Source: an uncultured Lachnospiraceae bacterium
GTDB lineage: Bacteria; Bacillota; Clostridia; Lachnospirales; Lachnospiraceae
Assembly: GCA_947177925.1 (NCBI GenBank)
Contig: CAMWWJ010000130.1
Coordinates: 1-8,787 of the forward strand
Direction: 5' to 3'
Length of the DNA stretch: 8,787 bases
The notes beneath the pieces are model-generated. The model did not search any database. It was not told where the DNA came from and saw nothing but the letters and a program-made list of their open reading frames with translations. Positions 1 to 5,585 of this stretch are shown here, piece by piece (position 1 is the stretch's first letter; every line of letters starts with the position of its first letter). The translations under genes were made by a program, and so were the position numbers.

Positions 1-339
1 TAATAAAATGCAATGAAATCCATAATTTGTGAAAAAACCAGTATAATTTTTTAGATAAACTAAAATAAAATTAAACTTTCTTAAAATCATATGATTGCCA
101 AAGCTTGATGGAATAAATGAAAAGAAGATAAATTATATGGAATGGGATAGTGATATGGGAGTCTGCCATGTTTCAACCAAAGTAGAAAAAGTGCACAAAA
201 CTTCATGAGGACATATGGGGAGAAATAACCAAAATTTTAAAGGAAAGTGAAAAACCATTAGAAAAGAAAAATCTGTTTTGGTAAAATATATTTATGGATT
301 CCATTCATATTTAAAATGATGCAATCAACAGGATAGTTC
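1..339. other. AT-rich stretch without an intact gene; probable decayed 5' part of a CarD-family gene
   Basis: No open frame of credible length or composition runs through this stretch, and it is visibly richer in A and T than the genes downstream. Short pieces resemble the N-terminal half of CarD-family proteins, but in different frames: GVCHV is readable around 151-165, where the family often has a GVC-V motif, and KKNLFW around 265-282, where it often has K-LYY. Stops and frame changes separate these pieces. The TATAAT-like string at 42-47 has no properly spaced -35 box. I see no tRNA, terminator or repeat array. The assignment as a remnant is inference; that there is no intact gene here is seen directly. 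Confidence 0.45.
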
Positions 340-720
340 CCAGAAGGAAGAATCTTTATTCCAGTGGATAACGAGAAGAATGTGATCAGAAGAATCCTAT
401 CGAAAAAAGAAGCGGACAATCTGATTGACGACATTCCGAATATTGATAAATTCTGGATCAGTAATGACAAGCTGCGGGAAGTAAAATATAAGGAATGCAT
501 TAGAAGCTGTGAATGCAGGGAATGGATCAGGATCATTAAAACGTTGTATTTGCGCAAACAGGAGCGTTTGGCAAATGGAAAGAAGATTACTGCCACTGAC
601 AGCAGATATTTTAAACAGGCGGAGGAGAATCTTTATTCGGAATTATCTATTTCTTTGAATATTCCAAAGGAACAGATGGAAAAATATATTACTGATAAAA
701 TAGAGAGAGCCGCTGACTGA
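340..720 (+). pseudogene. CarD-family transcription regulator, C-terminal part only (5'-truncated)
   Basis: The frame encodes FIPVDNEK, a helical region with DDIPNIDKFWISNDKLRE, and REWIRIIKTLYLRKQ, then a YSELSISLNIPKEQME-type end. I recognise this as the C-terminal part of CarD/CdnL-like regulators of Clostridia. Full-length members have about 160-170 residues: an N-terminal Tudor-like domain that binds the RNA polymerase beta subunit, then a helical domain that contacts promoter DNA. Only the junction and the helical domain remain here. Family-like residues (PEGRIFIP) continue upstream of the first possible start, GTG at 364, until an in-frame TAG at 334-336, so the frame looks cut rather than naturally short. 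A 118-residue product from GTG 364 is possible, since AAGGAAG lies about 13 bases upstream, but that string also encodes family residues. If made, the product could not dock to polymerase in the usual way. The alternative is a functional stand-alone C-terminal domain. Confidence 0.6.
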
Positions 721-750
721 AAATTGATTTCCGTGGTACAGGCAGAAACC

Positions 751-781
751 TTCTTGCTTTCCCAAGAAAAAAGATTATAAT
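751..781 (+). promoter_or_regulatory. Candidate promoter for yqeY with an overlapping inverted repeat
   Basis: A perfect TATAAT lies at 776-781. A weak -35 candidate, TTGCTT, lies at 754-759 with a 16-base spacer. Transcription would start near 788, which fits translation from ATG 821 rather than from the in-frame ATG 791. A 6-bp inverted repeat, TTCTTG (751-756) and CAAGAA (763-768) around CTTTCC, covers the -35 box and could be an operator. It is not a terminator for the preceding gene because no T run follows it on the + strand. Confidence 0.5.
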
Positions 782-807
782 AAAGTAATAATGAAAAAGG
801 AAAAAGC

Positions 808-813
808 AGGAGG
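808..813 (+). promoter_or_regulatory. Ribosome binding site that fixes the yqeY start
   Basis: AGGAGG lies seven bases before ATG 821. The earlier in-frame ATG at 791 has no such site and would sit at the predicted transcript end, so 821 is the preferred start. Confidence 0.8.
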
Positions 814-820
814 AATTGTT

Positions 821-1258
821 ATGGAAATGGAACAATTACAAAAAGATATGATCGCAGCCATGAAGGCAAAGGATAAGACAAGAAAGGATGGCATTTCTGC
901 ATTGATTTCTGCAGTAAAGAAAGTGGCTATTGATGAAGGATGCAGGGAAGATATAAAATCTGAGCTTGTGGATCGGGTCATCCTGAAGGAATTAAAAACC
1001 GCAAAGGAGCAGCTTGACAGTTGTCCGGCGGATAGAACGGATCTTTTGGAGGAATACAAGGCAAGATACGATATTATCAATGAATATGCGCCTGCATTGT
1101 TATCTGCCGAAGAAGTAAAAGCGATTCTTACAGAAAAATTTTCAGATGTGATTGCTACAAAAAATAAAGGGCAGATCATGAAGGCGGTTATGGCAGAGCT
1201 AAAAGGGAAAGCAGATGGGAAGGTTATCAATCAGGTAGTTGGTGAATTGTGTCAGTAG
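821..1258 (+). CDS. yqeY: GatB/YqeY domain-containing protein
   Basis: This 145-residue protein is close to the usual family length of about 145-150. It matches the YqeY family throughout: an N-terminal helical part (MEQLQKDMIAAMKAKDK, then RKDGISALISAVKK), a central R-DLLEEY segment near residues 72-79, and the typical C-terminal block NKGQIMKAVMAELKGKADGK at about residues 115-134. YqeY resembles the tail domain of GatB, a subunit of the tRNA-dependent amidotransferase, and is thought to bind tRNA or related RNA; its exact cellular job is not settled. It is cytoplasmic, with no signal or membrane segment. It stands alone here with its own candidate promoter, between a CarD remnant and an HD-domain gene. 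I see no clear terminator after it. The family call is firm; the function is only known by analogy. Confidence 0.9.
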   Translation: MEMEQLQKDMIAAMKAKDKTRKDGISALISAVKKVAIDEGCREDIKSELVDRVILKELKTAKEQLDSCPADRTDLLEEYKARYDIINEYAPALLSAEEVKAILTEKFSDVIATKNKGQIMKAVMAELKGKADGKVINQVVGELCQ

Positions 1259-1337
1259 GGGATTGAGTGCGTTTTTTGTGAAATGTGATAAAAAAAATTC
1301 CAACCATCATATTTATCTTTTTTTACAATCCAAGTTA

Positions 1338-1346
1338 TGATATACT
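1338..1346 (+). promoter_or_regulatory. Extended -10 promoter for the HD-domain gene
   Basis: TGATATACT combines a TG extension with a -10 box TATACT (1341-1346). The -35 position holds only a T run, and TTTACA at 1322-1327 is too close (13 bases) to serve as a normal -35. Transcription would start near 1352, giving a leader of about 40 bases before ATG 1391. Confidence 0.5.
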
Positions 1347-1390
1347 AACAGCATACGAAGCATCAGATAGAAAAAGGCGGAGAGTGTGCA

Positions 1391-2647
1391 ATGAGTATAA
1401 TCAGCAGCGAAAATGTAAATGCAATCATCCGGAAAACGTTAAGCCTTGTAAACCCCAAAATTATAGACCATGGTGAAATAACGGGCTATATTCTCTATAA
1501 GATGTTGGAATATGAGAATCTATATTCCGAGCAGGAGCTGGTAGATTATACCATGCTGGGGATTTTGCATGATATAGGTATCTATAAGGAAGAAAATGTA
1601 AAAAATGTTGTGGACTTTGAAACAAAAAACCTATGGTCTCATTCCATTTATGGCTTTCTGTTTTTAAAATACTTATCTCCTATAGGGGATAAGGCGGAAA
1701 TCGTGCTGTACCATCATTTGGATTATAATCGTTATCCGCTCATTAACAGCAAGTATATGCATATTATCGAATGCCTGAATCTGGCGGACAAAATGGATAC
1801 ATTCATGCATATGAAACATGCGGAGATGCCTGCGGATTATTTTAGCAGATACAGGGATATTGCTTTTTCAGGCAGGGCACTGGATTTATTTTTTAAGGCG
1901 GACAAAAGCTTCCATATTATGGAAAAGCTGGCAAGCGACACCTATCAGAAGGAGTTGAACCAGCTTTTGAGCAAGCAGGTATTCAGCGAAAAGTACAAAA
2001 AAGGCTTTTTGGAAATGCTTGTCTATACCATTGACTTTCGAAGCGAACATACCGTAGTGCATACTATGTCTACGGTGAATTTTGCAGGACAGCTTGGCAG
2101 ACTTATGCGCATTAGCGGCGTGGAACTTAGGAACCTTTATTATGGTGCGCTTCTTCATGATCTTGGAAAGCTTTGCATTCCCTTAAATATTTTAGAATCT
2201 ACCGGAAGGCTTTCCGAGGAAGAGATGAAGGTCATGAAAGCCCATGTGCGGATTACGGAAATGATTTTGGAGGGAATTGTGGATGATGATGTGCTGCAGA
2301 TTGCGGTAAGACACCATGAGAAACTGGACGGAAGCGGATATCACAGAGGGCTTACGGAAGCGGAGCTGACTGTTCCACAGCAGATTGTGGCAGTTGCGGA
2401 TATTTTAAGTGCCCTTTACGGAAAGCGGAGTTATAAAGAAGCTTTTGACAGTGAGAAGATAAAATCGATTTTGAACTCTGATGCGCAAAACAATAAAATC
2501 AGCCAGAAGGTGGTAGATTGTCTGATGATGCACTATGACAGTGTCATTTCCAATTACGAAGAGGAAAAGGAAGCTACCGTGGGACTATATCTGAAAATAA
2601 AAGAGCAGTATACAGAAATGTCAAAAATATTTGAACAATTTAACTGA
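1391..2647 (+). CDS. Tandem HD-domain phosphohydrolase, HD-GYP-like
   Basis: This 418-residue soluble protein carries two HD-type metal-dependent phosphohydrolase domains. The first (about 15-140) shows H27, H60-D61, H84, H108-H109 and D133. The second (about 215-350) shows H220/H224, LLHDLGK at 255-260 with H256-D257, H285, HHE at 308-310, DGSGYH at 313-318 and VAD with D337. The second is built like HD-GYP domains, which cleave cyclic di-GMP, but the signature Pro of GYP is His318. The first domain has HHLDYNRYP in the matching place, which resembles a degenerate form of the same motif. No receiver, PAS or membrane domain is attached. The last 60 or so residues are helical and charged. The start has GGAG at 1379-1382, eight bases upstream. 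The gene stands alone between its own promoter and a terminator. Likely a cyclic dinucleotide phosphodiesterase, but substrate and activity are inference; another nucleotide phosphohydrolase is possible. Confidence 0.82.
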   Translation: MSIISSENVNAIIRKTLSLVNPKIIDHGEITGYILYKMLEYENLYSEQELVDYTMLGILHDIGIYKEENVKNVVDFETKNLWSHSIYGFLFLKYLSPIGDKAEIVLYHHLDYNRYPLINSKYMHIIECLNLADKMDTFMHMKHAEMPADYFSRYRDIAFSGRALDLFFKADKSFHIMEKLASDTYQKELNQLLSKQVFSEKYKKGFLEMLVYTIDFRSEHTVVHTMSTVNFAGQLGRLMRISGVELRNLYYGALLHDLGKLCIPLNILESTGRLSEEEMKVMKAHVRITEMILEGIVDDDVLQIAVRHHEKLDGSGYHRGLTEAELTVPQQIVAVADILSALYGKRSYKEAFDSEKIKSILNSDAQNNKISQKVVDCLMMHYDSVISNYEEEKEATVGLYLKIKEQYTEMSKIFEQFN

Positions 2648-2654
2648 TAAAAAA

Positions 2655-2690
2655 GAAAAAGGATGTTTTCATTCTTTTTTCTTTTTTTCT
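2655..2690 (+). terminator. Intrinsic terminator after the HD-domain gene
   Basis: The arm GAAAAAGGATG (2655-2665) pairs with CATTCTTTTTT (2670-2680) across a TTTT loop, giving 11 pairs including two G-U pairs. It is followed by a further run of T to 2688. It lies just after the stop at 2647 and separates the HD-domain gene from the downstream unit. Confidence 0.75.
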
Positions 2691-2701
2691 ACAAAAAAAT
2701 G

Positions 2702-2710
2702 TGATACAAT
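2702..2710 (+). promoter_or_regulatory. Extended -10 promoter for the deacetylase-bactofilin-pyrH unit
   Basis: TGATACAAT holds a TG extension and a -10 box TACAAT (2705-2710). The -35 position 16-17 bases upstream falls in the T run of the preceding terminator and is poor, so recognition would rest on the extended -10. The predicted start near 2717 leaves a leader of about 35 bases before ATG 2752. Confidence 0.55.
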
Positions 2711-2751
2711 AGCAAAAGATATGTAAAAATCTATGTAAGGAGCTAACAGCC

Positions 2752-3702
2752 ATGTCAGAGCCGAAGGACATAGCTTTAGCGGCCAGAGAAAAAAGAGCAA
2801 GACGTGTGCAGAATTTGAAAAAGGCCATTATTATCAGCCTGCTTCTGGCAATATTGCTGCCAATCCTTCTTTGTATCATTCTTTTTGCGAGAGTGGGACA
2901 TTTGGAGAAGGAGTTAGAAGAATTAAAGGCAGAAAGAGAATTGCAGAAGGTGAAAGAAACGGCTGCACAGGTGGAAGTGGCTCTATCCAGCCAAAATGCG
3001 GATGGTAATCAGGAGCAGGAAGAAAGCATGAAGGTATTTGCCCAGGAAGAAGCGGATGTCTTGGAGGAAACAAAAACAACAAAGGTGTATCTGACCTTTG
3101 ATGATGGACCAAGCGGTAATACGGAGGCAATCTTGGACATTCTTGCCAGGTATCATGTGCAAGGGACCTTTTTTGTGGTTGGAAAGGAAGGAGAAGTATA
3201 CAGGCCTCTTTATCGAAGAATCGTAGAGGAGGGGCATACGATTGGAATGCACTCATACAGCCATAGGTATAATGAAATTTATGCCAGTGTGGATGCGTAT
3301 GCCGAAGATCTTTCCAAGCTTCAGGAGTATATTTATGAAACCACCGGAACATGGTCCAGAATATGCAGATTTCCAGGAGGAAGCAGCAATACCGTAAGCA
3401 AAGTGGATATGGAAGAGCTGATTGATTATCTGAATGAACAGGATATTGATTATTTTGACTGGAATGTTTCAAGTCTGGATGCAACAGGCCGCAAGCTATC
3501 AGTAGAAGAAATTGCAGGAAATGTACTGAACGATATAGAAAAACATTCTACAGCAGTAGTATTGATGCACGACGCAGATGACAAAACCACAACCGTTGAG
3601 GCACTTCCTATTATCATAGAAGCTTTACAGGCTATGGAAAATGTGGAAATCCTGCCGATAACGGATGACACGGTGAGAGTACAGCATGTTATAAAGAAAT
3701 AG
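2752..3702 (+). CDS. Membrane-anchored polysaccharide deacetylase (NodB domain, CE4 family)
   Basis: This 316-residue protein has a basic cytoplasmic tail (1-24), one membrane segment (about 25-47), a charged coiled-coil-like stalk (48-75), a linker, and a NodB domain (about 110-305). It therefore reads as an enzyme anchored at its N-terminus with its catalytic domain outside. All five CE4 motifs are present: TFDDGP at 115-120 (D117 base, D118 metal), H167-S-Y-S-H171 (metal), RFPGG at 206-210, DWN at 236-238, and LMHD at 271-274 with H273. The active site thus looks complete. Such enzymes remove acetyl groups from N-acetylglucosamine or N-acetylmuramic acid in peptidoglycan, or from other surface glycans; the actual substrate cannot be read here. 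The start has AAGGAG at 2737-2742. The bactofilin gene follows after 37 bases with no terminator, which suggests co-transcription and perhaps a spatial link. Confidence 0.92.
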   Translation: MSEPKDIALAAREKRARRVQNLKKAIIISLLLAILLPILLCIILFARVGHLEKELEELKAERELQKVKETAAQVEVALSSQNADGNQEQEESMKVFAQEEADVLEETKTTKVYLTFDDGPSGNTEAILDILARYHVQGTFFVVGKEGEVYRPLYRRIVEEGHTIGMHSYSHRYNEIYASVDAYAEDLSKLQEYIYETTGTWSRICRFPGGSSNTVSKVDMEELIDYLNEQDIDYFDWNVSSLDATGRKLSVEEIAGNVLNDIEKHSTAVVLMHDADDKTTTVEALPIIIEALQAMENVEILPITDDTVRVQHVIKK

Positions 3703-3739
3703 AATTAAGATAGAACAATAACAGACGGAGGATAATGAA

Positions 3740-4864
3740 ATGGGATTTTTTCAAGACTTAAAAGAAGATCTGTCACAGGCAGTAAATGAGCTGATGCCAG
3801 ATGAGATTTTACAGGAACAGGAAGAAGCTCAGGGACAGGAAAATAAGGAAGCAGTAAACGAGGCTGTTGAGGAAAAAGCTTCCAAAAAGGAAGAGATGGC
3901 AGAAATTGCAATTGATCCTGCCGAGTTGGATGCGTTCTTAAAGGAAGAGACAGAAGAAAACAAAGAAGAATACTCTCCCGACATAGTAGCGGATGTAGAA
4001 GCGGCTTTAAAGGGTGAAGAGGAATTTGATGTTGATTTTGAAAATGATTTCATAGAAGAAAACAATAATCATGAGAATGATTTTGAAGAGGAAAGCAGTA
4101 ATCAGCAGGAGGATTTCATGAAGGAAAACAGCCTTGAGGAAGAGTTTGAAGAAAGCGGTAATTTAGAGGATGATTTTGAAGAGTTTGAAGAGATAGAAGA
4201 AATGGAAGAATCAGAGTTTATGAAAGAAGAAACAGAAAAGCCCCGGGAGGAACAACAAAAGCCCCCGGTTGATGTAAAAAAGGAGGAACAGGTAGTTATG
4301 CAGAAAATACAGGAAGAAAGACAGTCAGAAAAACAAATGGAAGAAAAGGAAAGCAAAGGGGATAGAAAAATGGCAGAAACAACAAAACTTACAGGCGTAG
4401 CATCAGATGAAACATCCATCATTACAGAAGGAATGACAGTAAACGGAGATATTTCCTCAAGAGGTTCTCTGGAAATACTGGGAACCATTAACGGAAATGT
4501 GGAAACATTAGGAAAGCTGGATGTTGCAGGCAGCATTAACGGAAATTCCAAGGCAGCGGAAATATATGCGGATTCTGCTAATATCAATGGTGAGGTTCGT
4601 TCGGATGGTGTTATTAAGATAGGTCAAAGCTCCGTTATCATTGGCAATATCTTTGCTACCAGTGCAGCAATTGCAGGGGCAGTAAAGGGTGATATCGATG
4701 TAAAGGGACCGGTTATCTTGGATACTACCGCAATTGTTATGGGAAATATCAAATCCAAATCTGTCCAGATCAATAACGGTGCGGTAATTGAAGGCTTATG
4801 TTCACAATGCTATGCAGAAGTAAACCCGACAGCATTCTTTGAGGACTTAAAGAAGAAAAAATAA
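3740..4864 (+). CDS. Bactofilin (polymer-forming cytoskeletal protein) with long acidic N-terminal arm
   Basis: This 374-residue protein has two parts. Residues 215-353 form a bactofilin domain: short beta-strand repeats with regularly spaced small and hydrophobic residues (VNGDIS, ILGTINGNVET, VAGSINGN, ANINGEVRSDGVIKIG), as in the right-handed beta-helix that polymerises without nucleotide. Residues 1-214 are far longer than the usual bactofilin tail. They start with a possible amphipathic helix (MGFFQDLKEDLSQAVNELM) that might touch the membrane, then become strongly acidic and low in complexity, with 10-11-residue repeats around DF (101-151), and end in a charged, Q-rich, probably helical stretch. 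The C-terminus has a Cys pair (C354, C357) and a lysine tail. GGAGG at 3727-3731 supports the start. Internal in-frame ATGs at 4298 and 4370 could give shorter forms. It sits 12 bases before pyrH. The domain call is strong; partners are unknown. Confidence 0.9.
   Translation: MGFFQDLKEDLSQAVNELMPDEILQEQEEAQGQENKEAVNEAVEEKASKKEEMAEIAIDPAELDAFLKEETEENKEEYSPDIVADVEAALKGEEEFDVDFENDFIEENNNHENDFEEESSNQQEDFMKENSLEEEFEESGNLEDDFEEFEEIEEMEESEFMKEETEKPREEQQKPPVDVKKEEQVVMQKIQEERQSEKQMEEKESKGDRKMAETTKLTGVASDETSIITEGMTVNGDISSRGSLEILGTINGNVETLGKLDVAGSINGNSKAAEIYADSANINGEVRSDGVIKIGQSSVIIGNIFATSAAIAGAVKGDIDVKGPVILDTTAIVMGNIKSKSVQINNGAVIEGLCSQCYAEVNPTAFFEDLKKKK
4040..4192 (+). repeat. Degenerate 30-33-bp tandem repeat coding an acidic DF motif
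   Basis: Within the bactofilin gene, five units encode ENDFIEENNNH, ENDFEEESSNQ, QEDFMKENSLE and two shorter relatives centred on EEFEE and DDFEE. The Phe residues fall at 104, 115, 126, 136 and 146, a period of 11, 11, 10 and 10. The DNA copies share GA-GATTT-like cores but have diverged. The unit reads as a flexible acidic spacer or a repeated short binding motif. Confidence 0.7.
4355..4372 (+). promoter_or_regulatory. Possible internal ribosome binding site and start in the bactofilin gene
   Basis: AAAGGGG (4355-4361) lies eight bases before an in-frame ATG at 4370 (Met211). Initiation here would give a 164-residue protein that is almost exactly the bactofilin domain, beginning MAETTKLTGV. 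A second in-frame ATG at 4298 (Met187) has AGGAGG at 4281-4286 but a longer spacing of 11 bases. Use of either is inference. Confidence 0.35.
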
Positions 4865-4876
4865 GAGAGGTGCACT

Positions 4877-5572
4877 ATGAAGCGAATCATGTTAAAGCTC
4901 AGCGGGGAAGCACTGGCAGGACCAAAGAAAACCGGATTTGATGAGGAAACCGTAAAAAGAGTGGCTCTCCAGGTCAGGGAATTGACGGAGGCTGGAATCC
5001 AGGTAGGAATCGTGATTGGGGGCGGTAACTTTTGGAGAGGGCGTTCCAGTGAGAATATCGACCGGACGAAAGCAGATCAGATCGGCATGCTTGCCACGAT
5101 TATGAACTGTATATATGTTTCCGAGATTTTTCGGTCTGTGGGTATGCGTACAAATATTTTAACGCCCTTTGAATGTGGTTCCTTTACCAAATTATTTTCC
5201 AAGGACAGGGCCAATAAGTATTTTGAAAAAGGCATGGTAGTTTTCTTTGCAGGAGGTACGGGCCATCCGTATTTTTCAACGGATACGGGAGTATTATTGA
5301 GAGCCGTTGAAGTTGAGGCGGAAGTAGTGCTTTTAGCAAAAGCTGTTGACGGGGTCTATGACGATGATCCGGGCACAAATCCTAATGCAAAAAAATACGA
5401 AACCGTTACCATTGATGAAGTCATTGCAAAGAACCTTCAGGTAGTGGATATGACCGCATCAATTCTGGCAAGGGATAATAAAATGCCTATGTGGGTCTTT
5501 GGACTGAATGAAGAAAATAGCATTGTAAATACAGTGAAGGGCAATTTTACCGGCACGAAGGTAATTGTTTAG
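4877..5572 (+). CDS. pyrH: UMP kinase (uridylate kinase)
   Basis: This 231-residue cytoplasmic enzyme phosphorylates UMP to UDP with ATP, the step leading to UTP and CTP. It belongs to the amino-acid-kinase fold and is usually a hexamer under GTP and UTP control. Visible motifs: KLSGEAL at 7-13 (phosphate-binding Lys7), VIGGGNFWRG at 46-55, the conserved AGGTGHPYFSTDT at 125-137 that binds substrate and nucleotide, DGVYDDDP at 158-165, and DMTA at 191-194. Length is in the family range of about 230-245. GAGAGG at 4865-4870 lies six bases before the start, and the bactofilin stop is 12 bases upstream, so translation is probably coupled within one transcript. In many Firmicutes rpsB and tsf stand upstream; here they do not. 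The pairing with frr downstream is the usual one. Identification is secure. Confidence 0.97.
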   Translation: MKRIMLKLSGEALAGPKKTGFDEETVKRVALQVRELTEAGIQVGIVIGGGNFWRGRSSENIDRTKADQIGMLATIMNCIYVSEIFRSVGMRTNILTPFECGSFTKLFSKDRANKYFEKGMVVFFAGGTGHPYFSTDTGVLLRAVEVEAEVVLLAKAVDGVYDDDPGTNPNAKKYETVTIDEVIAKNLQVVDMTASILARDNKMPMWVFGLNEENSIVNTVKGNFTGTKVIV

Positions 5573-5577
5573 GGAGG
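5571..5577 (+). promoter_or_regulatory. Ribosome binding site of frr overlapping the pyrH stop
   Basis: AGGGAGG overlaps the last two bases of the pyrH TAG (5570-5572) and lies eight bases before ATG 5586. It decides the frr start over the in-frame TTG at 5565 and suggests translational coupling to pyrH. Confidence 0.8.
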
Positions 5578-5585
5578 AAAGACAA

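Noticed and set aside
27..47. TTGTGA and TATAAT as a promoter at the left edge
   Set aside because: The two boxes are only nine bases apart, far below the usual 16-18, and AT-rich DNA yields such strings by chance.
258..596. Minus-strand open frame opposite the CarD remnant (112 codons)
   Set aside because: The + strand shows clear CarD-family residues; the minus product has no recognisable feature.
791..820. ATG 791 as the yqeY start
   Set aside because: No ribosome binding site, close to the predicted transcript start, and the ten extra residues do not match the family; the AGGAGG before ATG 821 lies inside this extension.
775..1230. Minus-strand open frame opposite yqeY (151 codons)
   Set aside because: A mirror of the YqeY coding frame; Ser/Ala/Phe-rich, no ribosome binding site that makes sense.
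1259..1320. Possible terminator after yqeY (T run at 1272-1277 and A run further on)
   Set aside because: No GC-containing stem precedes the T run; the only pairing is T against A and too weak to call.
1285..1476. Small + strand frame overlapping the start of the HD-domain gene
   Set aside because: It runs in another frame across the promoter, ribosome binding site and start of the HD gene, lacks its own ribosome binding site, and resembles nothing I know.
2876..3484. Minus-strand open frame opposite the deacetylase (202 codons)
   Set aside because: The product is rich in Pro, His and Leu without domain features, and the + strand carries all five NodB motifs.
4102..4587. Minus-strand Ser-rich open frame opposite the bactofilin arm
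   Set aside because: Produced by the GAA/GAG-rich coding strand, whose reverse complement gives Ser/Phe-rich frames without stops.
5565..5585. TTG at 5565 as an earlier frr start
   Set aside because: It lies inside pyrH, has no ribosome binding site, and adds residues absent from the family; ATG 5586 has a strong site.
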